A stretch of DNA of 64,000 nucleotides from Glycine soja (taxonomy: Eukaryota; Streptophyta; Magnoliopsida; Fabales; Fabaceae), in assembly GCF_004193775.1 (NCBI RefSeq), contig NC_041021.1, positions 9,323,795-9,387,794 of the forward strand. The letters run 5' to 3'. Shown in pieces: positions 12,290 through 23,147 of this stretch; the first letter of the stretch is position 1, and every line of letters begins with the position of its first letter. Under the pieces are notes generated by a model. It searched no databases. It was not told the origin of the DNA and saw only the letters and a list, made by a program, of their open reading frames with translations. The position numbers and the translations under genes are program-made.

Positions 12290-12688
12290 TAACAACATCG
12301 GTTTTTAATGGATAACCGATGTTATCTAAATATAGTTAACATTGGTTTCGTAAAAACCGATGTTAACATCAAATACAATACATCGGTTTTTTAACAAACC
12401 GATGTTAAAATCAACTCCTTAACATCGGCTTCCTCAAAACCGATGTTAACTCTATTAACTTAACATCGATTTTGCCCAAACCGATGTTACCATATTCATC
12501 TTAACATCATGTTAACATCGGTTTTTTAAATAACCGATGTTAACATGAATTAGTTAACATCGGTTTTTCTAAAATCGATGTTAAGTAACTCCATTTAATT
12601 ACAAAAATGTCATCGCGCTTTCGTTAACATCGGTTTTAGCTATAACTGATGTTAATTGGGCGATGTAGAAAGTTTTTTTTTAGTAGTG
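12290..12688. repeat. right subterminal repeat array of the CACTA element
   Basis: Seven or more paired AACATCGGTTTT / AACCGATGTT motifs run up to the terminal TTTTTTTTAGTAGTG. Motif and spacing match the left array at 6440-6795, which ties the two ends into one element. Confidence 0.85.
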
Positions 12689-13348
12689 TACATTAGAAGC
12701 AGACTATCTAAAAATTTATATTCAACAATTACCACCTTATTAAATTCACAACCTTTACACATAAAGGATATAATTATCAATCAATATGCAATGGTATAAC
12801 TATAATCAAACTAAATTTAAATATCTGAGAATATTTAAAGTCCTGTTTGGGGTGGTTTCGAGTTTTTAACTTTCAGTTTTCAAATATAATTTTTAAAATA
12901 AAACGTGTTCGACAAAAATGAAGCTTAATTGGTTTTTAACTTAATTTTAAAACATTTTTACATTTATTATCAAAACAAAAAAAAAATTGAAATTTCATTT
13001 TTTGTTTTAAAAAAGCACATTCTAACCATTGTCACCATACCACCACCACCACCCTTGGCCTCACCACTGCCATCACCGCCACCGCCACTATATTGTCATC
13101 ATTGCTGCATCCATCGCCATCATTCCACCAGAACCACCACTACTGTAACACCCTGATATATATATCTATATATTATTAGTAATTATGTTTGATGTTTGAT
13201 TATTTGTTGCGTTATTTTCATCCGTAATTATTTTTAAGGAAGTTAATTTAGTTAATAGAGGGATGTGGATAGATAAGGATCTAGCTTCTCAAAGAAGCTT
13301 GTTGAGAAAGCTTCTCAAAGAAGCCACGAGGAAGCTTCTGGAGGAAGC

Positions 13349-13720
13349 CTCTTAATGAAGCTTCTAGAGAAAGCTACATGCAGCTGCCTCGGTAAAAATG
13401 CTGCCCAGCTTTGATTAACCGTTGGATCTTCTCGAAATTTGGTCTTAAACTTCACAAGACACTTTTCCATGATCTGACCGTTGGGATCTTTGAGAAGATG
13501 TTTGGAGTGTGCTAGAAGCCTCTTAATTAAGCTTCTAGAGGAAGCCTCTTAATGAAGCTTCTAGAGAAAACTACATGAAGCTGCCTCGGTAAAAACGCTT
13601 CCTAGCCTTCGTTAACCGTTGGATCTTCTCGAAATTTGGTTTGAAACTTCACAAGACACTTGTCCATGGTCTAACCGTTGGGATCTTTGAGAAGATGTCT
13701 GGAGTGTGCTAGAAGCTTCC
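13349..13720. repeat. tandem duplication (about 195 bp) inside the solo LTR
   Basis: Two copies (from about 13349 and about 13543) of a unit starting with a CCTCTTAATGAAGCTTCTAG block, passing through CCGTTGGATCTTCTCGAAA and ending near GGAGTGTGCTAGAAG. The preceding 13280-13350 contains further AAGCTTCT/GAAGC short repeats. Confidence 0.85.
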
Positions 13721-14557
13721 GTTCCTGAGAGCATCTCTTATTTAAGCATTTCAGCCTTCGCTTTCGTGTAGCTTAGGAAAAACGTCATTTCATCTTCTTT
13801 CTTTCTTCCAAAACCATTTATAAAGTTTCAAGAACTTTCTCCATCACCCACATCCACCATTAGCCACCACAAACCATCATTTTTCTCCATTGAAAACCCA
13901 CACCGAGAGGAACCCTTCAACCGAAGCGGAATCTTCCAACTTGGCTTGCGGTTCCGGTAGAGAACGAAAACCCTAATCTGACCTTTCGTTTTCTTTCGAG
14001 GTAACCATGATTCTATGCTTGTTTCTTGTTAGTTTCATCTTGTCTTTGCATCTTTTCTGACTTTGGAACCGCCATTGCATGTCTTATGCTTCCTTTGAAA
14101 AATCTTAGAGAAAGAGACTTTGTAAACGTTATCCTTTCATGAAATGCATGTTATTTTTGTAACCTACACTGAACCCCGGTCACATTGGCGTGGTCGGAAT
14201 TTCAAATGATGTTCCTTTGTAAAACCTGAAATGCTCTCAGCTCTTTCATGTAGTGATGTGGGTGTTTGACCCAGAGCACTGTTACTAGCTTTGTTTTCTG
14301 AAATCCATACTAAGTCTCCTTCGTTTTGGCATAGTAGAGGCTTGTGTGGAATCGACGAGCAAGGACGAAAAGGAATCTTCAAGTGACATGACGAGGAATC
14401 CGCGGGGTAGCACACGATAGGTAAGGGGAGTTTATTATAAAATTTACCGTTTTAACGCCATAGTTAGGGTCAGGGAACCTAGCTATGAGGATATCTGCCT
14501 GTCCCTGTTGCATACTGATTTTTCTTCAAAGAAAATTACGTTTTAACTAATGGGATG

Positions 14558-14657
<100 letters not shown>

Positions 14658-14994
14658 TGTGATGAATGATATTGTTTTGGTTGTTTGAAATATGTTGTTT
14701 GAAGACCGTGCGTGTGGAAATGATATTGTTGTGTTTGTTTGAATTGTTGTTGATGTTGCTATTGAGGATTTTAATTGATATGTGATGATAATGATAATTA
14801 TGATGATATTGATTTGAGATGATGTTGTTAATAAAGACCATGTCAACATGAATTTTTATTATTGATGAATATGTGAATATGAAATGAGGTTGTTGTTGTT
14901 GTTGATAACGCCATTGAGATGAGATGATATTTATGTTGTGAATGACATGGAAATACGATTTGTTGATTGATGTTGGAAATGCATTGGCATGTGC

Positions 14995-15170
14995 ATGTTG
15001 TGTATGTTCGTGGGGGGCACTGTGCACTGACCTTTCAGGGTCTTTGGCACTAGCTTTTGGCCACGTTCATACGTTGGATGTTGTGTATGATCGTGGGGGG
15101 CACTGTACACTGACCTTCCAGGGTCTTTGGCACTAGCTTTTGGCCACGATCATACGTCGTATGAAGTGTA
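14995..15170. repeat. tandem repeat of about 85 bp in the solo LTR
   Basis: Two strong copies plus a partial third of a unit containing CGTGGGGGGCACTG, a CACTGACCTT(T/C)CAGGGTC block and GCACTAGCTTTTGGCCACG. The unit boundaries are approximate. Confidence 0.85.
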
Positions 15171-17255
15171 TGTCATGGGGGGGTAGAGTGCACTGACCTT
15201 GTCGGATGGCCCAGACGTGGGTAACTAGCGTGGTTAGAGAATCTAAGCATTTATGAGGGGATGCTTAGGTGCTTTAATTGGTCCATGGTCTTTGACACTT
15301 ACTTTTAGTCGTGATCATAGCTCATACGACACATGAAATAGAGTAACTGTGGCCAAGTGTACTTTGTACTAGGGGGCTGTCACCTGGTAGGGAACACCTT
15401 TGGGCTCCCAGGCTGATCACCTATGGGAGGGGGGCTGTTACGTGCACAACTGGGTGGTCTCGACAAACTCAGCACAGTTCCCTAAGTGAGAGTGTCGTGT
15501 GAACACGCTTAGGCTATTTCCTGATATTTGGTTGTTGTTGTTACGTACCACATTGCATCTGAGTGTTGAGTCAGGTGCATGCATCATTTTGTGCAGTCTT
15601 GATTGGGTCCATGGATGGATGATGAGTAATCGTTGGATGTGAATGATGAATATTTGTTGGATATGAGTGTTGAATAATGATTGTTGTGTATGCTTATCAT
15701 GTTTGCCTATGTTCCTTGCTAATTGTGGTTATTTGGAATTGGTATTGGTTCTTTTATAATAAACTCACCCTTGCAATTTTGTATCGTGTGGTTGATACAT
15801 GTGATGATCACGAACCTTGTTCGTGGGAGCAGAATGACAGTGGCAGGGTGTAGGGAGTAAGATTCTGGTGAGGAGCCGCCGAGCCAACGTGATGACGTTG
15901 GCGCTATTTTGGGAGAGAGTTGTGTTTTGTAATCAACTCCTCCGTAGTTGGTTTTTTAAGTTTTATTTTGTTGAGTTAAAGATGTAAAACTGGAATTTTA
16001 ATTATATATATGAACATATTTAATTTTCGTTATGTGTATAACTGTACCGAATTATTGTTTCTATGTAATTATGCATATTCACTTAAGTAATGGCGTGTTG
16101 TTGGATGAATTTATGTTGTGACAAAATCACTTTTATTTTCATAATAAAAAATTAAGGGAGTTCTTTTTATAAAAATTGAAATTATCAAATATTAGAGTGT
16201 GGATACTGTAGCGACGAGGCGGATCGTTACAACTACCATTCCACCATCATCACCACCACCACCACACCACTACTATCATCACCACCATTCCATCATCGTT
16301 AGCGCCTCCACCATTCCACCACCATTGCACCTCGCCTTTGCTGACTCCACCACCACCACCATTCCACCACAGACAACACTATTATCGCCATTACCACTAC
16401 CAACGTTGCCACTACCACCACCACCATTCCATCACTACTATCGTGACCATTGACAGCATTCCACCGCCTCCATCATCATTATTACCATCGTTGGAACTAT
16501 TCCACCAATCACCATCCATTATTTTAAAAATTGAATCGATGATTGACCCAATCAAGCCATTGAGTCAATGGTCGAATTGGTGGGTCACTAATTGACCTGC
16601 ATGACCTGGCCTTTTATTTAAAAAAAATAAAAATTTTATACCCAATCTTAATTGCCATGTATGACCCAACACGTTTTCTACCTTAGGTGTGACCCAACTT
16701 GGATTAGTTAGTCACCGATTTAACCACAAACTTGATTAGGCCGTATTAAGTTGCACTAGGTTCAATGCGTGGTCAATCCAATAGGCAACTTGACCCGGTC
16801 AGACCTCTGGGTCGTGATTGAACCAGTTCAATCGGTCGGGTCGATCTTGGTTTTAAAACATTGTCATCACCATTCTACCACTATTTTAGCCCAACCATTA
16901 TTGTCACTGCCACCACTACCACCACTATCGCCACCACCATCACCGTTGCCACTCCTACCTTGCTACCTCTGCCATCGCCATTACTTCATAGTAGAACGGG
17001 ATAAGATAAAACAGTTGGCTCATTTTAGTTATCTTCAATTATTAACATCTTTTTAAAAATTCAAAACAAAAAAAAACTGAAACTCAAAATTAAAACTGAT
17101 TTTGATTTTCCAAAATTTCAAAACTAAAAATGAAAAACCATCACAAACAGGGCCTAAAATATTTAACAATAAACAAATCAGTTGTTAACAATGATACTCT
17201 TATCGCACTTTTCAAAAAGTACTAATATCAATCATATTATTTAAAGATTATAAGA

Positions 17256-17704
17256 CTAATATTTAAAATTAATTTGAGCTTTGGTGAAGGTATGTCCTAA
17301 AGCTTCATGCCCACTTTGGAGCACTTGCAATCTCCCAAACATGTCAGCCATAAATTCTCCTTCTTTCATGCAGAAGCTCTTATAATGTCTCATTAAAGTG
17401 GCGACTTTTCCAAGTTGAACATCTTTTGTTCCTTTATAGTTGACGCTCAACAAGTTCAAAATCTCTTTGGTTATGTTCAACCTGCAAATCTTATTGTACT
17501 TATTTTTGGACAAGGAGCATGTCAAAGTATAATGGGCTTTTTGTTAAGCTCCATTACGACAAGGTCAACATCTATCCATTTTTCTTTATACCTAGTTATG
17601 CCACCATTCATAATGATCAGCCAGAGTCTGTACCGAATGAACTTGATGTACATCTCCATTTTTTCCTTCCAATAAGGATAGTCATTTCCTGTGAAGCTTG
17701 ACAA
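17256..17704 (-). pseudogene. copia gag N-terminal fragment
   Basis: A minus-strand frame starting MSSFTGNDYPYWKEKMEMYI (17704 downward) is the usual start of legume copia gag proteins. A second frame to 17256 carries QLGKVATLMRHYKSF and KEGEFMADMFGRLQ, the UBN2-like gag core. A frame shift and stop separate the two parts near 17520. The zinc knuckle and all of pol are absent. Confidence 0.75.
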
Positions 17705-17810
17705 CCTTGTAAGGGATACTCTCTCTACATTAAACTAACTGTTATTGTTGTTGTTATCTGTCATCAATATCTTTTCCTCTAGACATTATCAAGTGCTTAA
17801 CCCTTAAAGG

Positions 17811-17828
17811 CTGAGCTTTGGTACCATA
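17811..17828 (-). promoter_or_regulatory. primer-binding site of the minus-strand copia element
   Basis: Read on the minus strand, TGGTACCAAAGCTCAG follows the LTR end after three bases. It is a variant of the initiator-methionine tRNA site TGGTATCAGAGC commonly used by copia elements. Confidence 0.7.
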
Positions 17829-17829
17829 C

Positions 17830-19016
17830 TGTAAACGCAAAAAATCAAAAGAAGGGGGATTGAATTGTGATTTTAGAAATCTTCTAAACCTTTTCTTTGC
17901 AAAAACAAAGGTACCATCTGAAATAGCTTTGAAAAAGATAACAAATTTTCACAATTGACATGATTAAACTATAAAGACAGATTTTGTAAAAAATTTATAA
18001 ACACAAAAAGATCAAATTCAAACCCAAAGTCAATTAGCATTGACTATATGAAGATATAAGACGTAAGAATTTATGCTGGTTCATCTCAATCACCAAGATT
18101 GCATGCAGTTTTTAGCAAACCACCAAGTTCCACTAACTTCAACAAGTTACAACAAGTATTGTTTATTGTCACTTCTATCTCTTACAACCTAAGCTTATCA
18201 CCAATATCGAAAACCTAGTATTTTTTGTTCTACCAAGACACTACTGGCTCTAAAACAAATAAGAAGATTTGTTGTTGGTTTGCACACATGCTAACTTAAG
18301 CGCTTAGTCTTTTCTCTCAGGATAATCAAAATGCTTTGAGAGCTTTGCAACTTTACAAAATATACTAAAAATGTTTGAGATGAGAGAACAAGAGAATTCA
18401 AATATTTTCCCGTAGGTTCATTAACCTAAACTCTTCAAAGCTTATTGTATTTATAGGTCTTTTTCAACAAATGTATGATGTCTATAAACAAATAGATTTT
18501 TTCAATGGAAGCTTGTGTCTAAAGAAGTGTTTGTTGGATCATTTAATGCTTATATTAAATGCATGTCCCCTCCATGCTAAGAAACCACTCTCTTTAGTTT
18601 TCTTGAAGCATACTTTAGCAGAGAACCATGTGTTTTTCATCAAAGCGGGTTTGTCACAATAGAGTGCGTCTTTTAATTGTGTTTGAACTTGAAAGCTTTG
18701 ATAGTTCTTTTATGCTTCTTAGGATGTTGTCAAATCCTAGGAGAATGTCTATAGTACAGTTCTTGCACAAAAAATATCATACACAAAATATTAATTGAAG
18801 TCTTAAATGAGATCTTTAATATTGCATTTGATCATAATAACATTAGCTTGCCTATGTTTCAAACTTTAGACACAAATCCAATTTTTGTCATCTAAGTGTG
18901 CATAAAACTCAACTCTGAACCTTTGTATTTATTTTCATCTAATCAAAATAACTGAGGATCTTGATTTGTCTTATGACTTAACATAAGTTAATTAGTTAAT
19001 TTTGTTAAATTTTACA
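17830..19016 (-). repeat. 5' LTR of the minus-strand copia element
   Basis: Read on the minus strand, the LTR starts TGTAAAATTT and ends GCGTTTACA, 1187 bp. The inner border is fixed by the adjacent primer-binding site. The outer border is inferred from the mirrored TGTAAA/TTTACA ends and is less certain. Confidence 0.6.
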
Positions 19017-19097
19017 ATAGTTACCTTAAAAGTCACATCATTGGTGATTTTTTATTTGACAATGTACTTTTTTGCAATGACAATGCATAGCCAGTAA

Positions 19098-19523
19098 GGG
19101 GGTGCTTGGTACAACAAAAAATTTTAGTTTCCAAAAATTTAAAGCTAGGAAATGTTTGTTTTACATATTTGTTTTTTTTTTTTGAAAAAACTTCCACAAA
19201 ATTTTTTGATCTATGTTTTTCATAAAATTGTTGGAGGTTGGAAATGGAATCTAACTTTTCGAAGTTAAAAACAAGTTTTGTTGTAATAAGAATATATATA
19301 ATCATTTTAGATCATTTAATCCAATAAATAATTAAATTTTATGAACAAAATTCTATTAAAACTAAATGTGTAAATCCTTTATTCATAAAAAGTATATATA
19401 TAATTATTTTGAAAAGTATTCATGACTAAATAATGATCATAATTCTTAAAATTCATGATTCTCAATGATCCAAATTCTTAGGCATAACATTTTTCTTTTC
19501 CTTCTACCCAACCAAACATATCC
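19098..19523. mobile_element. Tourist-like MITE, 426 bp, TSD TAA
   Basis: The left end GGGGGTGCTTGG and the reverse complement of the right end GGATATGTTTGG align without gaps. TAA flanks both sides (19095-19097, 19524-19526). The interior is AT-rich and noncoding. Confidence 0.6.
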
Positions 19524-19641
19524 TAAACACTGAGGTTAATACGCGTAAGTCAAGATAGGTCCTGCACGGTGGGAAAACCTTTTTGAGTCGTCCAATTAAA
19601 ATGAACAGTTAGATAAGGGAGGTACATCGAATGGGAAAATA

Positions 19642-21070
19642 TTGTTGAAATTTTGGCAAGAATACCAAATCGCTCAAGTAACGAAGTAGTAAGTAAAATA
19701 TCATCTCTAAAAGGACATGTGTGATAAATAAGTAATTTTTAGTAATTTGAATAGATTATAGAAATTTGGAATTAAGATTAACTAAATCTAAATAACAATA
19801 TGCATAACGATAAAGAATTAAGGTAAGTAATAAAATCAAGAAAATTAAGGAAAGAAAAAAATAGGGAAACAAAGGAAAGAATTACAAAGGGAAATAAAGG
19901 AAATAAATATTGATTTTAAGATTTCAATGAAGTAACTCAAATTAAATAAGATTTCATCAAAATAAAGATTAAAAAGCAAAAGGATTGAGTTTTGGAATTA
20001 TCAAACAATTGGCATGCACGGTAAATAGGATTTCAATCGATGAGAAGAACTGTCAGGGTTTAACTTCATTGGACTTCCTAACATGGAGTCACCACAAATT
20101 ACTATTCAAATAAGTTTATATTATCATCAACGCAAAAAATTATTGAAGCCTTAATCCCTTAAATGAGAGAACCTAATTGATTTCACTATCAATCCCTTGA
20201 ATTAGTGTAACCAAGGTACTTGCATTGAGAAAAAATGTTTTAACGATGACCAATCCTCTTTATCCTATCTCTAGGCATAAAAATGATTGGTTGTCTTCTT
20301 TAATTCACAATTCAAAAGAATTTTCCTATTACAATTGAAATTATAGAATCATGCAAATGAGTGTGATCAAGCCATATATAAGTATTAAGCATAGAAGAAG
20401 AGCAAAGATAATACTTTATTGAATAGAAATAAGGTAGCAATTACATGAAAGTAGGGCCCATAGCATTAAACCCCAACAAAAGAAAGAAGTTAGCTACTCA
20501 TAGTCATGGAGAAAAGCTTCCAAAGCTGTCAGGAACGCCTCTGCCTTTTTTTCTTTCTTTCTCTCCAATGTCAAATGGGAAGCCCCTAAACTAGGTTAGA
20601 CTTTTCCTATTTAAAGCAATGGACTAAAATAGAGTTTAAGCCCAATACAAAATAGATTGAAAAATAATAGAGAATTCTCGCAACAGACACTGCCCAGGTG
20701 CACGATCCTGTTGTGCGAGTGTAGAATTCTCAGCCACTTCAAATTTCAACATTGCCCATGTGCATAGACTCCTTCATAATTTCTTACATAGGTGTGCGAG
20801 GCCTTAAAACTCTCAAAAACTTATTTTGCGTCCGCAAAACCTCCAAAGCTCTAGAGTTTGAACCAAAACTCTTAGGACATCTCCTTTGCTCGGTCCTTGC
20901 TTCCACAAAGCTCCTACAAAACATAAGAAAATAAACCAAGATCAAATATAAAAGGCATAAACTAGTTAATCCTAGTTAAACCTTGTTTTTTATTCAAACT
21001 TTGCACAAATGGATATAAAAAAATATTCAAAAGCACAAGAGATATCAACTAATTGCCCAAAATGACACCA
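19642..21070. repeat. candidate solo LTR of about 1.4 kb
   Basis: The segment starts at TTGTTGAAATTTTGGCAAG, whose following text resembles the start of many plant LTRs (AATACCAAATCGCTCAAG). It ends at GACACCA, with AAATA immediately outside both ends (19637-19641 and 21071-21075). No ORFs of a retroelement lie within. The terminal dinucleotides are not a clean TG...CA, so the call is tentative. Confidence 0.4.
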
Positions 21071-21076
21071 AAATAT

Positions 21077-22115
21077 AGGAATTTATGGCAATCATTAAGT
21101 ATTGTGTTCATTTCTCCTTCCCCTTCCAAATGGGCTTCCACGATTATGTTTTCCCTTCTCTCCTTACTCTATTGGCTTTCCTCTTGCAAGTCATCGACGA
21201 CCAAGGCGTTAACAACCCTTTTGAAGTATGTTGCTGCAACCCTTTCGAAGCAAAAAGTCACCAAATCGATCAACATAGCAAAAAATGAAAGAATGATCAG
21301 AAGGGAAAAATAAATTTGAGTTTTGTGGTTTGTTTCTTTCACGTTCCTAACCTAATTGTGTTTCTCATGTATTTTGCATACCTCACCGAAATCAGAGAAG
21401 CCCATTGTCTTTCCTATGTGTCTGACGTCATCCCTGGCAAGGTAGGTCCATGAATTCAAGGAAAGTACTCCATACATAAGTGTAAGTGAGTGACAATGTC
21501 AAAAAATGAAACGAGGAAGAGGAAGGACACGTAAGTGGAGTGAGGAGAAAGAATAAAAAGGAAAAAAAAATGAAAAGTGGGAATTTGGAAAGATTGGTGA
21601 CTACACAAGGAAATGTTGTGGGCACACACGGTGGTGTCGGGCTCGTGTGGTGGTTGTTGGTAGCGAGGGAGGTGAAACGAGAACGAAGAAGGTCAAGAAG
21701 GGTGCAAACTGAAAACAAGGAATAATCACGACGACGACAAAACTTCGGCAAAGATGATGTGTGGTTGTCGTCATCAGAGAAGATGGTAGCCAAGGTCGGA
21801 GAAGGTGGTGGTTGTCAAAGAAGTTAGGTTGTAATTTTAAGTTTATATTTTTAATTTTATTTTTAAAAAAATCATATGCTACTTTCCATCTTTGGTGTAT
21901 CCTCATCTATCTAACCCTTCATTCTAATCATATGGCTCTAAAAAGTTTCCCACGTGCAGGAACTATTCCCACTCATGCACAGTAAAAACCGTCCTAAACT
22001 TAAACCAAACTTATATAAAAATCCTTATAAAAAATTAACAAAAATATGGGATGCAAAGAGAAAAAATTGAGCGAAAAAAATAAATAAAATCATAATGGTC
22101 TAATTTATTTAGCAG
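21077..22115. other. spacer upstream of TGD2, unassigned
   Basis: Short open frames on both strands (21085-21313, 21428-21906) show no motif I recognise and overlap each other antisense. Codon choice gives no clear sign of a gene. I leave the stretch unassigned. Confidence 0.4.
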
Positions 22116-22119
22116 AAAA

Positions 22120-22200
22120 TAAGGTTGGGCCCATTATAACAGGATTAATGTTGGGCTGTGTTTAGGTTCGAACTTCTCTCTCTTTGGTATATTCTGATTT
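22120..22200 (+). promoter_or_regulatory. probable TGD2 core promoter with site II motifs
   Basis: TTGGGCCC at 22125-22132 and TTGGGCT at 22151-22157 match plant site II elements (TGGGCY), which bind TCP factors and are common in promoters of housekeeping and organelle-related genes. A CT-rich Y-patch (TTCTCTCTCTTTGG) follows at about 22170-22185. The start site is not known; these are sequence matches only. Confidence 0.5.
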
Positions 22201-23147
22201 CTGACTCACTCACCGTCCAATGGCTCCTGCTATTGCACACGGATCTCTATAGCCTAAACCCTCTTTCACATATTATTCTCTCTCTGTCTTCTTTGGCTAG
22301 ATGGAAATGAAAAGTATGAAGCATTAATCACTTCTCTTCCCTCGTTTCAGTTATTGGGTATGTTAAAAAACCACACTTTAGTTTAGTCCTCAATCTCACG
22401 GGCAGCAATGCCACCTGTAAAATTTTACTTGGCTTTTCAGTTCCCATGAGAAATTGAGTCTTGAATGGGTTGATAATGGTTGTTGCTGGGTACAGGGCGC
22501 AACCCCCTTTATGTGGCAGATATGATAATTGAGTTGAGTTGGGGAGTTTCTCTTTTTACCTACCCCGAATTTTGTTTTTGAAATGAGAATAGGATGCCAG
22601 TGAAAACCCAGGTTTTTGTTTCTTTGGTTCTTTTGTTTTATGTCTTTTTTTTTTTTTTTCATTTCTGTTACTGTACTAGTATGTATGTTGGGAAAGTGAT
22701 AAGGTAGTGAGTGTATTGTTTTTTTTTTTTTTAAGTGTGCGATTTGTTTGATTCTATTTATTTTGGAGAAATAAAAACCCTTTATTTTTCTCAGCTTTGT
22801 GGCTGAGTTTAAAGAAAAAACTATTATTTTTGGCAATTAATTTGTTTCCAAACACACAGACACTTAATCTTAAATCTAAAATCTATTTTGTGGATGCTTT
22901 TTTGCATACCTCATTCAATGATGGCTCCATTTGTAATCATTGAAATTGATTTGTGTTATTGTCTTTTTTGTTGTCTCTTGTTTTTTCCATCTCTTTTTGT
23001 CCCTTTAGTATGTATGTATTGTTGATAAGGGTTTTATGATTTTGATTTGTAGGAAATTTTTGCTGCTGTAGTCTTTGCTGTTTTGATTCATTTCCAGTTC
23101 ATCATTGGGAGATATTAGTATTTGGGAGTTACGGTGTTTGCTCAAAG
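22190..23147 (+). other. TGD2 5' UTR with probable leader intron
   Basis: CT-rich leader sequence runs to about 22357, where GG/GTATGTT offers a donor. A T-rich tract ending GATTTGTAG at 23052 offers the acceptor, giving a leader intron of about 695 bp and 95 bp of leader before the ATG at 23148. Long T runs at 22644-22660 and 22717-22732 fit plant intron composition. The borders are inferred. Confidence 0.5.

Larger units (their letters stand above)
6427..12688. mobile_element. CACTA (En/Spm) element, 6262 bp, TSD TAC
   Basis: The ends CACTATTAGAAAA (6427) and TTTTTTAGTAGTG (12688) are imperfect inverted repeats flanked by the 3-bp direct repeat TAC at 6424-6426 and 12689-12691. Both ends carry clusters of AACATCGGTT / AACCGATGTT subterminal repeats. 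Inside are minus-strand Ulp1-like exons near the left end, an inverted repeat, two LINE insertions and a minisatellite. I see no TNP2-type transposase, so the copy is probably non-autonomous or gutted. Confidence 0.85.
17256..19016 (-). mobile_element. Ty1/copia element, minus strand, 5' end only
   Basis: On the minus strand this reads LTR (19016-17830), a primer-binding site, then the first part of gag. The rest of the element is missing left of about 17256, so it is a truncated 5' fragment. Its left neighbour is the Harbinger-like element's end at 17154. Confidence 0.75.

Noticed and set aside
16199..16595. Proline- and histidine-rich frames
   Set aside because: CCA/CAT simple repeat of the Harbinger-like interior; no conserved coding pattern.
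16540..16860. Possible MITE with TTTTAAAA-type ends inside the Harbinger-like element
   Set aside because: Inverted ends are weak and no TSD could be read; left as part of the parent element.
21428..21906. Overlapping antisense frames upstream of TGD2
   Set aside because: No motif, overlapping both strands, no splice context; not supported as a gene.
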